NCBI RefSeq assembly: GCF_900109555.1
Contig: NZ_FNZV01000005.1
Location: 62,001-126,000 of the forward strand
Length of the DNA stretch: 64,000 nucleotides
Source: Pacificibacter marinus
Lineage (GTDB): Bacteria > Pseudomonadota > Alphaproteobacteria > Rhodobacterales > Rhodobacteraceae
Direction of reading: 5' to 3'
Below are positions 1 to 8,220 of the stretch, one piece after another. The position numbers and the translations under genes were made by a program. Numbering within the stretch: the stretch's first letter is position 1; the number at the start of each line of letters is the position of its first letter. The notes under the pieces were generated by a model. That model worked only from the letters and a program-made list of their open reading frames with translations. It searched no databases and was not told the origin of the DNA.

Positions 1-5
1 GAACG

Positions 6-320
6 ATGACCAAAATTTACGGAATCAAAACCTGCGATACATGCCGAAAAGCGACTAAAATCTTAGGGCTTGAGTTGACGGACATTCGCACAAACCCTTT
101 GTCTTTGGATGAATTGAAGCGGTTTCATGCGGCTTTTGGTGATGCGTTGCTCAACACCAGATCAACAACATGGCGCGGCCTGTCCCAAGATGAGCGTGCT
201 CGCCCGCCGCTTGATCTTTTGTCGGATCACCCAACGTTGATGAAACGTCCGGTGATTGATGTTGAGGGCAAGCTGTATCTTGGCTGGGGCAAAGACGTGC
301 AGGCAGCTTTAAACGTTTAA
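6..320 (+). CDS. ArsC/Spx-family thioredoxin-fold protein (YffB-like)
   Basis: A 104-residue protein of the arsenate reductase/Spx/YffB family. The N-terminus has the thioredoxin-fold strand followed by a CDTC (CxxC) motif at residues 10-13, then a conserved region around LMKRPVI near residue 79, as in ArsC-like proteins. True ArsC enzymes have a single active-site Cys with downstream Arg residues. The CxxC and short length fit the YffB-like subgroup, whose physiological substrate is not settled, so arsenate reduction should not be assumed. The ATG lies only 5 bases into the window, so its ribosome-binding site cannot be seen. The stop codon overlaps tail-to-tail with the stop of the convergent DoxX gene. 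Confidence 0.8.
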   Translation: MTKIYGIKTCDTCRKATKILGLELTDIRTNPLSLDELKRFHAAFGDALLNTRSTTWRGLSQDERARPPLDLLSDHPTLMKRPVIDVEGKLYLGWGKDVQAALNV

Positions 321-841
321 AGTTTGCCAGACAGACGCTTTTTGACCAAGGCATCGATTGAAAACGGCCCTGCGCCAAGCCCGATTAAAGTGAACAAACC
401 GAGCACCCAAAAGGCACGTTGGTCCAAAATCAGCGCATCTGAGGCACGATCAAACCACAGGCCAATGGTGGCCGCATCCGCGTGGTGCCCCACAATATCT
501 GTAAGGCTTTGCACCACAATAAAGCCCGCCATTGCCAAAGCGGCAGGGCGGGTGGCGAACCCGATGATCAACAGCGCAGGCAATACAAACTCTGCATAGG
601 TGCCGCCCATGATGACCAACCAGTGGAACGCCCCGAACCCTGAAATGTCATAACCTGCTGCCTCTAGTTGGCGCGGGAAAATCTGTGCATAGGCCCCAAG
701 AGACGGAGTGAATACGCCGTCAAGCTTGGTCAAAGCCGAGGCCCAAAAGTAGCGCGCCAATACTGCAGCAAAGACAAAACGTGCCAACAGTGGCAGGTGT
801 CGTGCTGTAAAACGATCTAGGCGATTCAAATTATTAAACAT
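317..841 (-). CDS. DoxX-family membrane protein, last gene of the bufferin operon
   Basis: About 174 residues with four hydrophobic segments, matching the DoxX family of small membrane proteins. The start is placed at the ATG at 841 (MFNNLNRL), which overlaps the end of the upstream DUF2063 gene by 8 bases and so implies translational coupling. DoxX proteins often close operons of the DUF2282-DUF692-DUF2063 type. Their role there is unproven, with redox or membrane electron transfer the usual suggestion. The final four bases overlap tail-to-tail with the ArsC-like gene on the other strand. Family assignment is good; function within the copper-peptide pathway is inferred from context only. Confidence 0.85.
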   Translation of the reverse strand: MFNNLNRLDRFTARHLPLLARFVFAAVLARYFWASALTKLDGVFTPSLGAYAQIFPRQLEAAGYDISGFGAFHWLVIMGGTYAEFVLPALLIIGFATRPAALAMAGFIVVQSLTDIVGHHADAATIGLWFDRASDALILDQRAFWVLGLFTLIGLGAGPFSIDALVKKRLSGKL

Positions 842-1574
842 TGTCGTACTCCAATTTCGTAATGGCACCACCGGATACCAGCGCGCCGATAAAAGCGGTT
901 AGATCAAGCTCGTCTGGCGCGTGTTCGATGGCCTGTCCCAGCGGAATTCCCGCCTGCAGGGCAGTCGTGATGGCTATGGTTCCAGCAGGGAGTGCTGTGG
1001 CAATCGGGTCAAGGTCTGGGCGCGTGATCAAAACATCTTGCGCGCCAGATGTGGGTTTTGGGCCGCCAAGCGCCGCTGCGCGTATTTCGGCAACAGGGTG
1101 GGCAAAACTTAGCATGGTACAGGCGGGCGCGAGTGTGATCTGTGCGGAAAATATATGAGGGTTTTCCAGCGCACGAGCCGCAACAGGCAGTGCATCCGCA
1201 GCGTGGTAGGCACGACGCAATGCATATTCCAACTGCGCGACGCCACTTAAATAGGGCAAAGACGCAGCGGGTTCAAACGATGCGATGAAGTCAGCAAAAT
1301 CAGCACCATAAAGCGTCAAAATCGGCGAGTTTGGTGGGGTTTTCCGAATGAAAACATCGCTCATGGCCGCAAAAAAAGCGTCACCAACCAAAGATGCCAC
1401 GGCTGGAAATCCATCGGCCATAGCAGCTTTCAGACTGACAATGATGTTGTTGCGATAAACTGAAAACCGCTTGGGGGCGGGGGTTCCATCAGGGCCAACA
1501 ATGCCAAGCGGCGCGGCGCGTTCGGGGTTCATAGCAGCAGCAATAAAGTCCGTTTGGCTGACGCGATCTGTCAT
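834..1574 (-). CDS. bufC: DUF2063 protein, bufferin maturation partner (BufC/HvfC type)
   Basis: About 246 residues. The N-terminal part ([23 protein letters not shown], then FSVYRNNI) is the hallmark of the DUF2063 'putative DNA-binding' domain. That Pfam name is misleading: in MNIO-RiPP operons this protein acts as a partner of the DUF692 enzyme in recognising the precursor peptide. The start is set at the ATG at 1574, which overlaps the stop of bufB as ATGA. Longer in-frame extensions upstream lie inside bufB and are unlikely. It sits between bufB and the DoxX gene with overlaps on both sides, so the three are surely one transcript. Confidence is high for the family and moderate for the precise role. 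Confidence 0.85.
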   Translation of the reverse strand: MTDRVSQTDFIAAAMNPERAAPLGIVGPDGTPAPKRFSVYRNNIIVSLKAAMADGFPAVASLVGDAFFAAMSDVFIRKTPPNSPILTLYGADFADFIASFEPAASLPYLSGVAQLEYALRRAYHAADALPVAARALENPHIFSAQITLAPACTMLSFAHPVAEIRAAALGGPKPTSGAQDVLITRPDLDPIATALPAGTIAITTALQAGIPLGQAIEHAPDELDLTAFIGALVSGGAITKLEYDNV

Positions 1575-2419
1575 GCGGGCACCGGAGTTAAAATATCTGC
1601 AGCGCGGTGGGCTTCGTCGGTCAAAACGGACCATGCGGGCACATCCGTATCCCATTCGATCAAGGTCGGTTTCGCGCCGCATGCCGCAATCGTATGGGCA
1701 TAAAGTGCCCAAACAGGGTCTGCGATCTCACGCCCGTGACTGTCAATCAACAACGGTGCGCCATGATCGTCGGTGTCCTCATCATGTCCACCCAGATGGA
1801 TTTCACCCACTTTATCCAGTGGAAAGGTATCGATATACGCGCGGGCATCCATCTGTAAATTGGTGGCAGAGACAAAGACGTTGTTCACATCCAGCAAAAG
1901 CCCGCAACCTGTGCGTTTGGTGACTTCGCGCAAGAAAGCGACTTCATCCAGAGTGCTCTCAGAAAACGCCAAATAACTGGATGGGTTTTCCAACAACATC
2001 TGCCGCCCCAACGTGTTTTGAACTTCATCGATATGATCGCAAACGGTTTCGAGTGTGGCGTTTGTATAGGGCAGGGGCAGCAGGTCGTTGTAAAACCCCA
2101 TGTCATGGGTCGACCATGCCAGATGTTCGGAAAAAGACGCGGGCGTAAGCCAGTCGTTGAGGTGTTTCAGACGCGCAAGATGGTCTGGATCAAGGCGCCC
2201 TTCGGAGCCGATCGACAGGCCAACGCCGTGCACAGATATTGGAAATTTTTCGGAGAGGGCGCGTAGCTGCGCAAGCGGACGCCCACCTGCGCCCATGTAA
2301 TTTTCAGCGTGAATTTCGAGCCAAGTGACAGGGGCTGCATCCGCCAAAATATCAGAAAAGTGCTGGGGCTTATAGCCGACGCCAACACTCTTTGGCAGCA
2401 TGTCAAAATGATGTGTCAT
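1571..2419 (-). CDS. bufB: DUF692 multinuclear non-heme iron oxidative enzyme (BufB/HvfB type)
   Basis: A 282-residue TIM-barrel protein of the DUF692 (MNIO) family. Visible motifs: GVGYKP near the N-terminus, [34 protein letters not shown] and DSHG. These supply the His, Glu, Asp and Asn ligands of the two- or three-iron centre known for the family. MNIOs modify cysteines of ribosomal peptides. With a DUF2282 precursor, as here, the known product is a copper-binding bufferin in which cysteines become thiooxazole-type heterocycles. The ATG at 2419 follows a GGGGGA ribosome-binding site. The gene follows bufA by 53 bases and overlaps bufC by ATGA. Confidence 0.92.
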   Translation of the reverse strand: MTHHFDMLPKSVGVGYKPQHFSDILADAAPVTWLEIHAENYMGAGGRPLAQLRALSEKFPISVHGVGLSIGSEGRLDPDHLARLKHLNDWLTPASFSEHLAWSTHDMGFYNDLLPLPYTNATLETVCDHIDEVQNTLGRQMLLENPSSYLAFSESTLDEVAFLREVTKRTGCGLLLDVNNVFVSATNLQMDARAYIDTFPLDKVGEIHLGGHDEDTDDHGAPLLIDSHGREIADPVWALYAHTIAACGAKPTLIEWDTDVPAWSVLTDEAHRAADILTPVPA

Positions 2420-2472
2420 AGTATTCCCCCTGAAAAGGATCGCCACACAGATATGCGGCGATCCAGTGGCGC

Positions 2473-2778
2473 TTAGGTTGCCATGTCGCGGTCAAGAGCT
2501 TCGAGTGAGCCTTTGCGCATCATGTCGTCCATGCCTGCTGGCAATTCCATTGTTTCACATGTGCCTGCTGGGACCAATGACCATGCGTTGCCTTGGTAAT
2601 CGACTTTGGATGTACCTGCGCATGTTGTGCCTGGGCCCGCTGCGCAATCGTTTTCGCCTGCAAGTGAGACGCCGAAGCATTTTTCAGTCGCGCCTTCAGC
2701 AGATACTGTTGTTGCGTGAGCGGACAAAGCAGCGGCGAGTGCGCCAGCAAGAGCGATTGATTTTGTGTGTTTGGACAT
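2473..2778 (-). CDS. bufA: DUF2282 bufferin precursor peptide (BufA1 type)
   Basis: A 101-residue precursor with an N-terminal Sec-type signal peptide (basic start, Ala/Leu-rich core, likely cleavage after VSA near residue 27). The core has four cysteines at residues 34, 45, 53 and 74 in the DUF2282 arrangement EKCFG...NDC...[10 protein letters not shown]...GTC. DUF2282 peptides are substrates of the DUF692 enzyme encoded next door. In characterised relatives two cysteines are converted to copper-binding heterocycles and the peptide is exported to buffer copper in the periplasm. The start at 2778 has a GGGAG ribosome-binding site. The C-terminal tail is Met- and acid-rich. It is the first gene of the operon and has a long leader with an inverted repeat. 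Confidence 0.9.
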   Translation of the reverse strand: MSKHTKSIALAGALAAALSAHATTVSAEGATEKCFGVSLAGENDCAAGPGTTCAGTSKVDYQGNAWSLVPAGTCETMELPAGMDDMMRKGSLEALDRDMAT

Positions 2779-2801
2779 TGTGTGTCTCCCTAAGGTCATG
2801 C

Positions 2802-2828
2802 GTTTACGCCGTAGTTGGCGGTGTAAAC
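2802..2828. promoter_or_regulatory. Inverted repeat in the bufA leader
   Basis: Two 10-base arms, GTTTACGCCG and CGGTGTAAAC, separated by 7 bases, pair at 9 of 10 positions. The element lies about 24 bases upstream of the bufA ATG, where it could be a regulator operator or a 5' leader hairpin. It has no T-run on the bufA strand, so it is not a terminator. No sigma-factor promoter could be assigned with confidence upstream of it. Confidence 0.5.
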
Positions 2829-2934
2829 AGGGTGCCTCAAACGAAGCTCTCTCGCCATTCACAGGGACGTGTCCCACGCGTGTGTCAGTAAATGTAACAA
2901 ACGAAAACGTGAGTTGCCTGTGAAAACGGCATGA

Positions 2935-2972
2935 AAAAAGGCGATCAAATGATGACCGCCTTTGTTTTTTTT
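2935..2972 (-). terminator. Terminator after thrS
   Basis: AAAGGCG and CGCCTTT arms enclose a further short ATCA/TGAT pairing. A-runs and T-runs flank both sides, so it could work in both directions. It follows the thrS stop by about 15 bases and separates thrS from the bufferin operon, which must therefore have its own promoter. Confidence 0.7.
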
Positions 2973-2986
2973 CAATAGCTTAGGGT

Positions 2987-4948
2987 CTATCTAAGGTCGG
3001 GTGCCAAGGCTTCAGCTTTAAGTTGTGCAATCAAATCATCAAGGGGAGAGACAGATGTTTGTTTCTCTCCAAGGCGTCGAACTGAAACAGTCCGCTCTTC
3101 GACCTCACGCGCACCAACGGCCAATATTACAGGAACTTTGCCCAATGAGTGCTCGCGCACCTTGTAGTTGATCTTTTCATTGCGGGTATCTGCTTCGGCA
3201 CGCACACCGGCAGCGCGCAGTTGCGCCACGACCTCATGCACATAGTCGTCCGCGTCCGAGATAATCGTCGCGACAACCACCTGACGTGGGGCCAACCAGA
3301 ACGGTAGTTTGCCTGCGTGAGATTCAATTAAGATACCGATAAAGCGCTCAAACGAGCCCAGAACAGCACGGTGCAACATCAAAGGACGGTGCTTGTTGCC
3401 ATCTTGGCCGACATAGCTGGCGTCTAGGCGTTCGGGCAAGTTCGGGTCAATTTGCAGCGTGCCACATTGCCAATCGCGGCCAATCGCATCGGTCAACACA
3501 AACTCAAGTTTAGGCCCGTAGAATGCGCCTTCGCCCTCTTGCAACTCGAAATCATAGCCTGCGGCCTTGATCCCATTGGCCAGCGCAGCCTCGGCAGCAT
3601 CCCAGCTTTCCTCGGTTCCAACACGTTTTTCAGGGCGTGTGGACAGTTTCACTTTCCACTGATCAAACCCCAAATCGGCATAGACTTTCGCCAAGAAGGT
3701 GACGAACTTTTTGGTCTCATCTTCGACCTGCTCATCCGTACAGAAAATATGAGCGTCATCTTGGGTAAACCCGCGCACACGCATGATGCCGTGCAGCGCG
3801 CCGGAGGGTTCATAGCGGTTACAAGAGCCAAATTCGGCCATGCGCAAGGGCAGATCGCGGTAAGATTTCAAACCTTGGTTGAACACCTGCACGTGGCACG
3901 GGCAGTTCATAGGTTTGAGCGCATTGATTGCTTTTTCGCGGGCGTGTTCTTCGTCGACTTCAACGATAAACATGTTCTCTTGGTAGTTTTCCCAGTGGCC
4001 TGATTTTTCCCACAACTTGCGGTCGACAACCTGCGGTGTGTTCACCTCGACATAGCCGTCAACCTCTTGCATGCGGCGCATGTAGTCTTGCAATTGTGTG
4101 TAGATTTTCCAGCCATTCGGATGCCAGAAAATCTGCCCTGGGGCTTCTTCTTGCATGTGGAACAGGTTCATCTCACGGCCAAGTTTGCGGTGATCGCGTT
4201 TGGCTGCTTCTTCCAGCATGGTCATGTGGGCTTTAAGATCGTTGCGGTTTTTAAACGCCACGCCATAAATCCGCTGCAACATTGGACGTGAACTATCACC
4301 AAGCCAGTAAGCGCCAGCGACATGGGTCAATTTGAACCCATCGGCAGGCACTTGGCCTGTGTTTTGCAAGTGTGGCCCACGGCACAGATCTTGCCAGTCG
4401 CCATGCCAATACATGCGCAGGTCTTCGCCTTCGGGGATCTTGTGGATCAGCTCAACTTTGAAAGGCTCACCTGCGTCTTCATAAAATTTGATCGCGCGCG
4501 CACGGTCCCAAGTTTCGGTTTTTACCGCATCGCGGGCGTTGATGATTTTCTTCATCTCGGCCTCGATGGTGCCTAGATCCTCTGGTGTGAAAGGCTCTTT
4601 GCGATCAAAGTCATAGAACCAACCGTAATCGCGCACAGGGCCGATGGTCACTTTGACATCAGGCCAAATCGCTTGCACAGCACGCGCCATGATATGCGCC
4701 AAATCATGGCGGATCAGTTCAAGCGCTTGTGTGTCGTCTTGCATGGTGTGGATCGCGATGTTGGCGTCGGCATTGATCGGCCACTGCAGATCAAAATGCG
4801 CGCCATTTACTGTCGCTGAAATCGCTTTTTTACCCAAAGAGGTGGCAATGCTATTGGCCACTTCGCCCGGAGTGATACCAGCGTCGTATTCGCGGATTGA
4901 ACCATCGGGAAGGGTGAGTTTGACTTGATTAACTGTGACTTGGGCCAT
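2987..4948 (-). CDS. thrS: Threonyl-tRNA synthetase
   Basis: A 653-residue class II aminoacyl-tRNA synthetase that charges tRNA-Thr. Domains in order: N-terminal TGS domain (starting [17 protein letters not shown]), the SAD editing domain ([10 protein letters not shown] and later [11 protein letters not shown]), the catalytic core with the zinc-binding motif MNCPCHVQ and class II motif 3 near the HRAVLGS segment, and a C-terminal anticodon-binding domain ([10 protein letters not shown] onward). The start is placed at the ATG at 4948, preceded by GAGGAG; the in-frame extension upstream lacks TGS similarity. It is transcribed alone, with a terminator downstream and a divergent hydrolase gene upstream. 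Confidence 0.97.
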   Translation of the reverse strand: MAQVTVNQVKLTLPDGSIREYDAGITPGEVANSIATSLGKKAISATVNGAHFDLQWPINADANIAIHTMQDDTQALELIRHDLAHIMARAVQAIWPDVKVTIGPVRDYGWFYDFDRKEPFTPEDLGTIEAEMKKIINARDAVKTETWDRARAIKFYEDAGEPFKVELIHKIPEGEDLRMYWHGDWQDLCRGPHLQNTGQVPADGFKLTHVAGAYWLGDSSRPMLQRIYGVAFKNRNDLKAHMTMLEEAAKRDHRKLGREMNLFHMQEEAPGQIFWHPNGWKIYTQLQDYMRRMQEVDGYVEVNTPQVVDRKLWEKSGHWENYQENMFIVEVDEEHAREKAINALKPMNCPCHVQVFNQGLKSYRDLPLRMAEFGSCNRYEPSGALHGIMRVRGFTQDDAHIFCTDEQVEDETKKFVTFLAKVYADLGFDQWKVKLSTRPEKRVGTEESWDAAEAALANGIKAAGYDFELQEGEGAFYGPKLEFVLTDAIGRDWQCGTLQIDPNLPERLDASYVGQDGNKHRPLMLHRAVLGSFERFIGILIESHAGKLPFWLAPRQVVVATIISDADDYVHEVVAQLRAAGVRAEADTRNEKINYKVREHSLGKVPVILAVGAREVEERTVSVRRLGEKQTSVSPLDDLIAQLKAEALAPDLR

Positions 4949-5146
4949 TTGGGCACTCCTCGTCATTTTGGCGCCTACCAAGCGCCCGGTTGCGGGTCTA
5001 TGTTCGCCCGCTTTTTGGTCCGCCTTGCGGGGCAAGTCAACTGATTTATCACCCGTGCGGGCTTGTGTGTGCTTTGCGTGCAAACTAACTTACTGGCACT
5101 CTATTCCGTCGGGGCCGTGCCGCCGACTTGCCATGTAGGAGACACT

Positions 5147-5890
5147 ATGACCGATTTCTTAGACACCCCATCTGGACGGCGCATTGCCTATCACCAAAGC
5201 GCGGGAACGGGCGTTGGGATTGTCTTTCTGGGGGGCTTTATGTCGGACATGGAAGGCACCAAAGCTGTCGCGCTTGAGGCATGGGCGCAAGCGCAAGGAC
5301 GGCCTTTTGTGCGGTTTGATTATTCTGGGCATGGTCAAAGTGCGGGTGCGTTCATTGATGGCAGCATCGGTGAATGGGCCGCAGATGCTCAAGCCGTCAT
5401 TACAAGTTTGACACAGGGGCCTCAGATTTTTGTTGGCTCGTCGATGGGCGGCTGGATCGCGCTTTTGATGACACAGCGCATCGCAGACAAAGTCGCAGGA
5501 TTTGTGGGCATAGCGGCGGCACCAGATTTTACAGAAGACAGTATGTTGGCTGGATTTTCACCGGAACAGATTGTCGAACTAGAAGAAAATGGTGTTGTAC
5601 TTTTGCCGTCAGGCTATGGCGCGCCGTATCCGATCACATCAAAGCTGCTTGATGATGGACGTGACAATCTGGTGCTGCGTACACCTTTGCCTTTGCCGTT
5701 TCCTGTGCGGTTTTTACAGGGCACTTTGGACAGTTCTGTCGAGCGTTCCGTCGCACTGCGATTACTGGACCATGCCGATGGGGATGATATCCAGTTGAAA
5801 TTTATAAAAGGCGCGGATCACAGTTTTTCTTCGCCTGTGTGTCTTGAGGCAGTCCAAGCTGCCATTTTGGATGTAACCGCACGGGTGTGA
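5147..5890 (+). CDS. Alpha/beta hydrolase (ABHD10-like serine esterase)
   Basis: A 247-residue alpha/beta-hydrolase-fold protein. The start at 5147 (MTDFLDTPSGRRIAYHQ) follows a TAGGAGA ribosome-binding site. It has an oxyanion-region GGFMSDMEGTKA segment, FDYSGHGQS, the nucleophile elbow GSSMGG, a likely acid in LQGTLDSSV and the catalytic His in KGADHSF, so the triad looks intact. This layout resembles ABHD10-type thioesterase/esterases, which occur in alphaproteobacteria and mitochondria. The physiological substrate cannot be read from the sequence. It is divergent from thrS and lies 150 bases ahead of a second, dissimilar hydrolase on the same strand. Confidence 0.85.
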   Translation: MTDFLDTPSGRRIAYHQSAGTGVGIVFLGGFMSDMEGTKAVALEAWAQAQGRPFVRFDYSGHGQSAGAFIDGSIGEWAADAQAVITSLTQGPQIFVGSSMGGWIALLMTQRIADKVAGFVGIAAAPDFTEDSMLAGFSPEQIVELEENGVVLLPSGYGAPYPITSKLLDDGRDNLVLRTPLPLPFPVRFLQGTLDSSVERSVALRLLDHADGDDIQLKFIKGADHSFSSPVCLEAVQAAILDVTARV

Positions 5891-6041
5891 AATTTACGCC
5901 TGGGGCGGGCACGTGCGCAAAATTACGCCGATATCGATGATTTTCATGCTGTTATAAGGACTTGAGCGGATTGGATGCTTGACGCTAGCGGTGTCCTTCG
6001 CAATCAGTGCATCTGAACGTGGGACTTGGGTAGGGTGTAAA

Positions 6042-6755
6042 ATGAACGAAGCTGTGGTGTTGCTTCCTGGGTTTATGGCCGATGGTCGCGTGTTTGTAGA
6101 TCAAATCCCTGCGTTGAGCCAAGATCGCGCTGTGCATGTCGCCCCTTTGCTTGGGGCCACTCTTGAAGATATGGCGATGGCTGTTCTTGCAAATGCTCCG
6201 CCGCGTTTTGCAATTGTGGGGCATGATTTGGGGGCGACTGTCGCGACCGAAATCCTGCGCCGTGCCCCAGACCGCGTGACGCGTTTGGCATTGATCTGTG
6301 CATCTGCCCAAGGGGAAACGCCAATTGCCTCTGCTGCGCGCGAACCGCGTATGGTGCGTGCCAAAGCGGGGCGGTTTGGTGAGGTTTTGATGGAAGAATT
6401 GCCCAGCACAACCTTGGCCGACAGCCCGCACCGCAATGCTATTCGGGATCATTGGGTTGATATGGCACTTGAGGCTGGGCTTGAGACCTATTTGCGCCAA
6501 TCCCGGATCATCCAACGCAGGCCTGACATGCAAAATGTTTTACGCCGTGCGCGGTTGCCCTGTATCGTGATTGGCGGAGCTGCGAACACACTCGCACCAC
6601 CGCGCAGGCAAGAGTTTATCGCAGAATTAATGCCATGCGCGGAATATGTTCTTTTAAAAGGGGCAGGGCATCTGCCGATGTTTGAAACCCCGAGTGCGCT
6701 GACGCGGGCGCTTCAGTCGTGGTTAAAGACTGAAGCGCCGTTTGTTTTACGTTAG
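6042..6755 (+). CDS. Alpha/beta hydrolase with altered catalytic residues
   Basis: A 237-residue alpha/beta-hydrolase-fold protein starting MNEAVVLLPGFMADGRVF. The nucleophile elbow reads GHDLGA, with Asp at residue 62 where esterases have Ser. At the usual acid position the sequence is GGAANTLAPP, with Asn where the common G..D..TPP motif has Asp. The C-terminal His (KGAGHLPMFE) is kept. Asp nucleophiles occur in haloalkane dehalogenases and epoxide hydrolases, but those have other supporting residues, so the activity is unclear. The last four bases overlap the phaZ stop on the opposite strand. It could be a divergent enzyme or a non-catalytic fold. Confidence 0.8.
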   Translation: MNEAVVLLPGFMADGRVFVDQIPALSQDRAVHVAPLLGATLEDMAMAVLANAPPRFAIVGHDLGATVATEILRRAPDRVTRLALICASAQGETPIASAAREPRMVRAKAGRFGEVLMEELPSTTLADSPHRNAIRDHWVDMALEAGLETYLRQSRIIQRRPDMQNVLRRARLPCIVIGGAANTLAPPRRQEFIAELMPCAEYVLLKGAGHLPMFETPSALTRALQSWLKTEAPFVLR

Positions 6756-8071
6756 CTCGCTTTTGCGTTTTTAGGCGCTGGTTTTGCAGCTGCTTTGGGG
6801 GCCGTTTTTGGTTTTGCTTGCGTGCCGCCAACACTTCGTGGACCAGAGTTTTGATCAATGAAATTTAGCACCAATGGGCGAATGTTGTTGCGCCAGCTTT
6901 TGCCTGCAAAAATACCATAATGCCCTGCGCCAGGTTCAAGATGGAACGCCTTTTTGCTGTCGGGCAGGCCAGTACATAGGTCTAGGGCCGCGACACATTG
7001 ACCGGGCGCTGAGATGTCATCGTTCTCGCCTTCGACCGTTTTTACGGCGACATCGGTGATTTTCCCGATATCGATTCGCTTGCCGGCGACGACGAATTCA
7101 TTCTTTGCGATCTCAAGACCTTTGAAAATACGGTCGACGGTAGAGAGATAGAATTCAGCGGTCATATCCATAACTGACAGGTATTCGTCGTAGAACTTAT
7201 TGTGCTTGTCATGTTCGCCAGCTTCGCCTTTGGCGACACGGCTGATTTGATCGCTAAAGGCGCGCGCATGTGTTTCGGCATTCATCGAGATAAAGGACGA
7301 CAGTTGCAGCAGGCCGGGGTAAACCTTGCGACCAACCCCTTTGTATTTAAAGCCGACGCGTTGGATCATGCTTTGTTCAAGCTGGCCCATTGTCACGCGG
7401 TTGCCAAAATCAGTGACATCCGTTGGTGTCGCATCTGGATCAATCGGGCCACCGATAAGCGTCAAAGTGCGCGGCTGGGCGGCGGGGTCTTCTTCGGCCA
7501 AATAAGCTGTCGCAGCCAATGTGAGTGGCGCGGGTTGGCACACGGCGATCACATGGGTTTGTGGCCCCATATATTTCATGAATTCAACAAGGTAGAGGGT
7601 GTAATCTTCGATGTCGAACTTGCCCTCTGACACCGGAATATCGCGCGCGTTGTGCCAATCTGTGATGTAGACTTCGCAATCGGGCAGCAAGGACACAACC
7701 GTTGAGCGCAGCAATGTGGCGTAGTGGCCAGACATCGGCGCGACGATCAAAACCTTGCGCGGCATCTCATCGCGGCCTTGGACATTAAAGTGGATCAGAT
7801 CGCCGAAGGCTTTGCTGACTTCGATGTCTACATCGACGATATGGTCGCGGCCATCTTCGCCGACAACGTTGTAAATGCCCCAATCGGGCTTGGTCGCCAT
7901 GCGGGCAAATGAGCGTTCAGTAACTTCGCCCCAAGCGGCCATCCATTGAAGTGCGGGGTTAGCTGTCATTGACGCCGCGGGGTATGAGCCAAGCGCCTGT
8001 GCCGATGCGCCCAGCCATTGGTTCGTCGTGCGCAGCGTTTCCATAAAGTCATAAGTCGCCATGAACCGCAT
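6752..8071 (-). CDS. phaZ: Intracellular polyhydroxyalkanoate depolymerase
   Basis: A 439-residue intracellular PHA depolymerase that mobilises storage granules. The nucleophile is a Cys in the sequence VCQPAP (about residue 178), as in the Ralstonia PhaZ1 class, instead of a lipase-box Ser. The catalytic His lies in EPGAGHYGIFAGK, and the family hallmark WRNNIRP follows. The C-terminus is a short Ala/Lys/Pro tail that may contact the granule surface. The start at 8071 has GGAG five bases upstream; a second ATG three codons later is also possible. It is divergent from phaC across a region holding two PhaR-type palindromes, so both may share regulation. Confidence 0.93.
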   Translation of the reverse strand: MRFMATYDFMETLRTTNQWLGASAQALGSYPAASMTANPALQWMAAWGEVTERSFARMATKPDWGIYNVVGEDGRDHIVDVDIEVSKAFGDLIHFNVQGRDEMPRKVLIVAPMSGHYATLLRSTVVSLLPDCEVYITDWHNARDIPVSEGKFDIEDYTLYLVEFMKYMGPQTHVIAVCQPAPLTLAATAYLAEEDPAAQPRTLTLIGGPIDPDATPTDVTDFGNRVTMGQLEQSMIQRVGFKYKGVGRKVYPGLLQLSSFISMNAETHARAFSDQISRVAKGEAGEHDKHNKFYDEYLSVMDMTAEFYLSTVDRIFKGLEIAKNEFVVAGKRIDIGKITDVAVKTVEGENDDISAPGQCVAALDLCTGLPDSKKAFHLEPGAGHYGIFAGKSWRNNIRPLVLNFIDQNSGPRSVGGTQAKPKTAPKAAAKPAPKNAKAS

Positions 8072-8165
8072 GTGGTCTCCATTCTGCCGAACTGATCGGC
8101 CATGCGACGCTTCCCTCTTGGAAATGTCGCGCTATCATGATCTCATAGTCTTACAGTACATTTAA

Positions 8166-8199
8166 TTGCTGCAAGTGCAAATAATTGCTGCGGGCGCAA
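8166..8199. promoter_or_regulatory. Two PhaR-type operators between phaZ and phaC
   Basis: Two 15-base elements with the form TTGC-N7-GCAA lie at 8166-8180 and 8185-8199: TTGCTGCAAGTGCAA and TTGCTGCGGGCGCAA. Their centres are 19 bases apart, about two helical turns. Each contains CTGC-N4-GCA, close to the CTGC-N3-GCAG consensus known for PhaR in Paracoccus. They end 21 bases before the phaC ATG, so they could block the promoter or sit in the early leader. The binding protein would be the PhaR encoded downstream. Confidence 0.65.
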
Positions 8200-8220
8200 C
8201 ATGCTAGGGGAGGTGACTAA

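Noticed and set aside
6-320. The ArsC-like gene as part of an arsenic resistance locus
   Set aside because: It has a CxxC motif of the YffB type and no arsenic transporter or ArsR gene beside it.
834-1574. DUF2063 protein as a DNA-binding transcription factor
   Set aside because: The Pfam description is historical. The overlap with bufB and the precursor gene points to the RiPP maturation role.
3452-4003. A 183-codon frame antisense to thrS
   Set aside because: A mirror of conserved thrS codons with no ribosome-binding site or family match.
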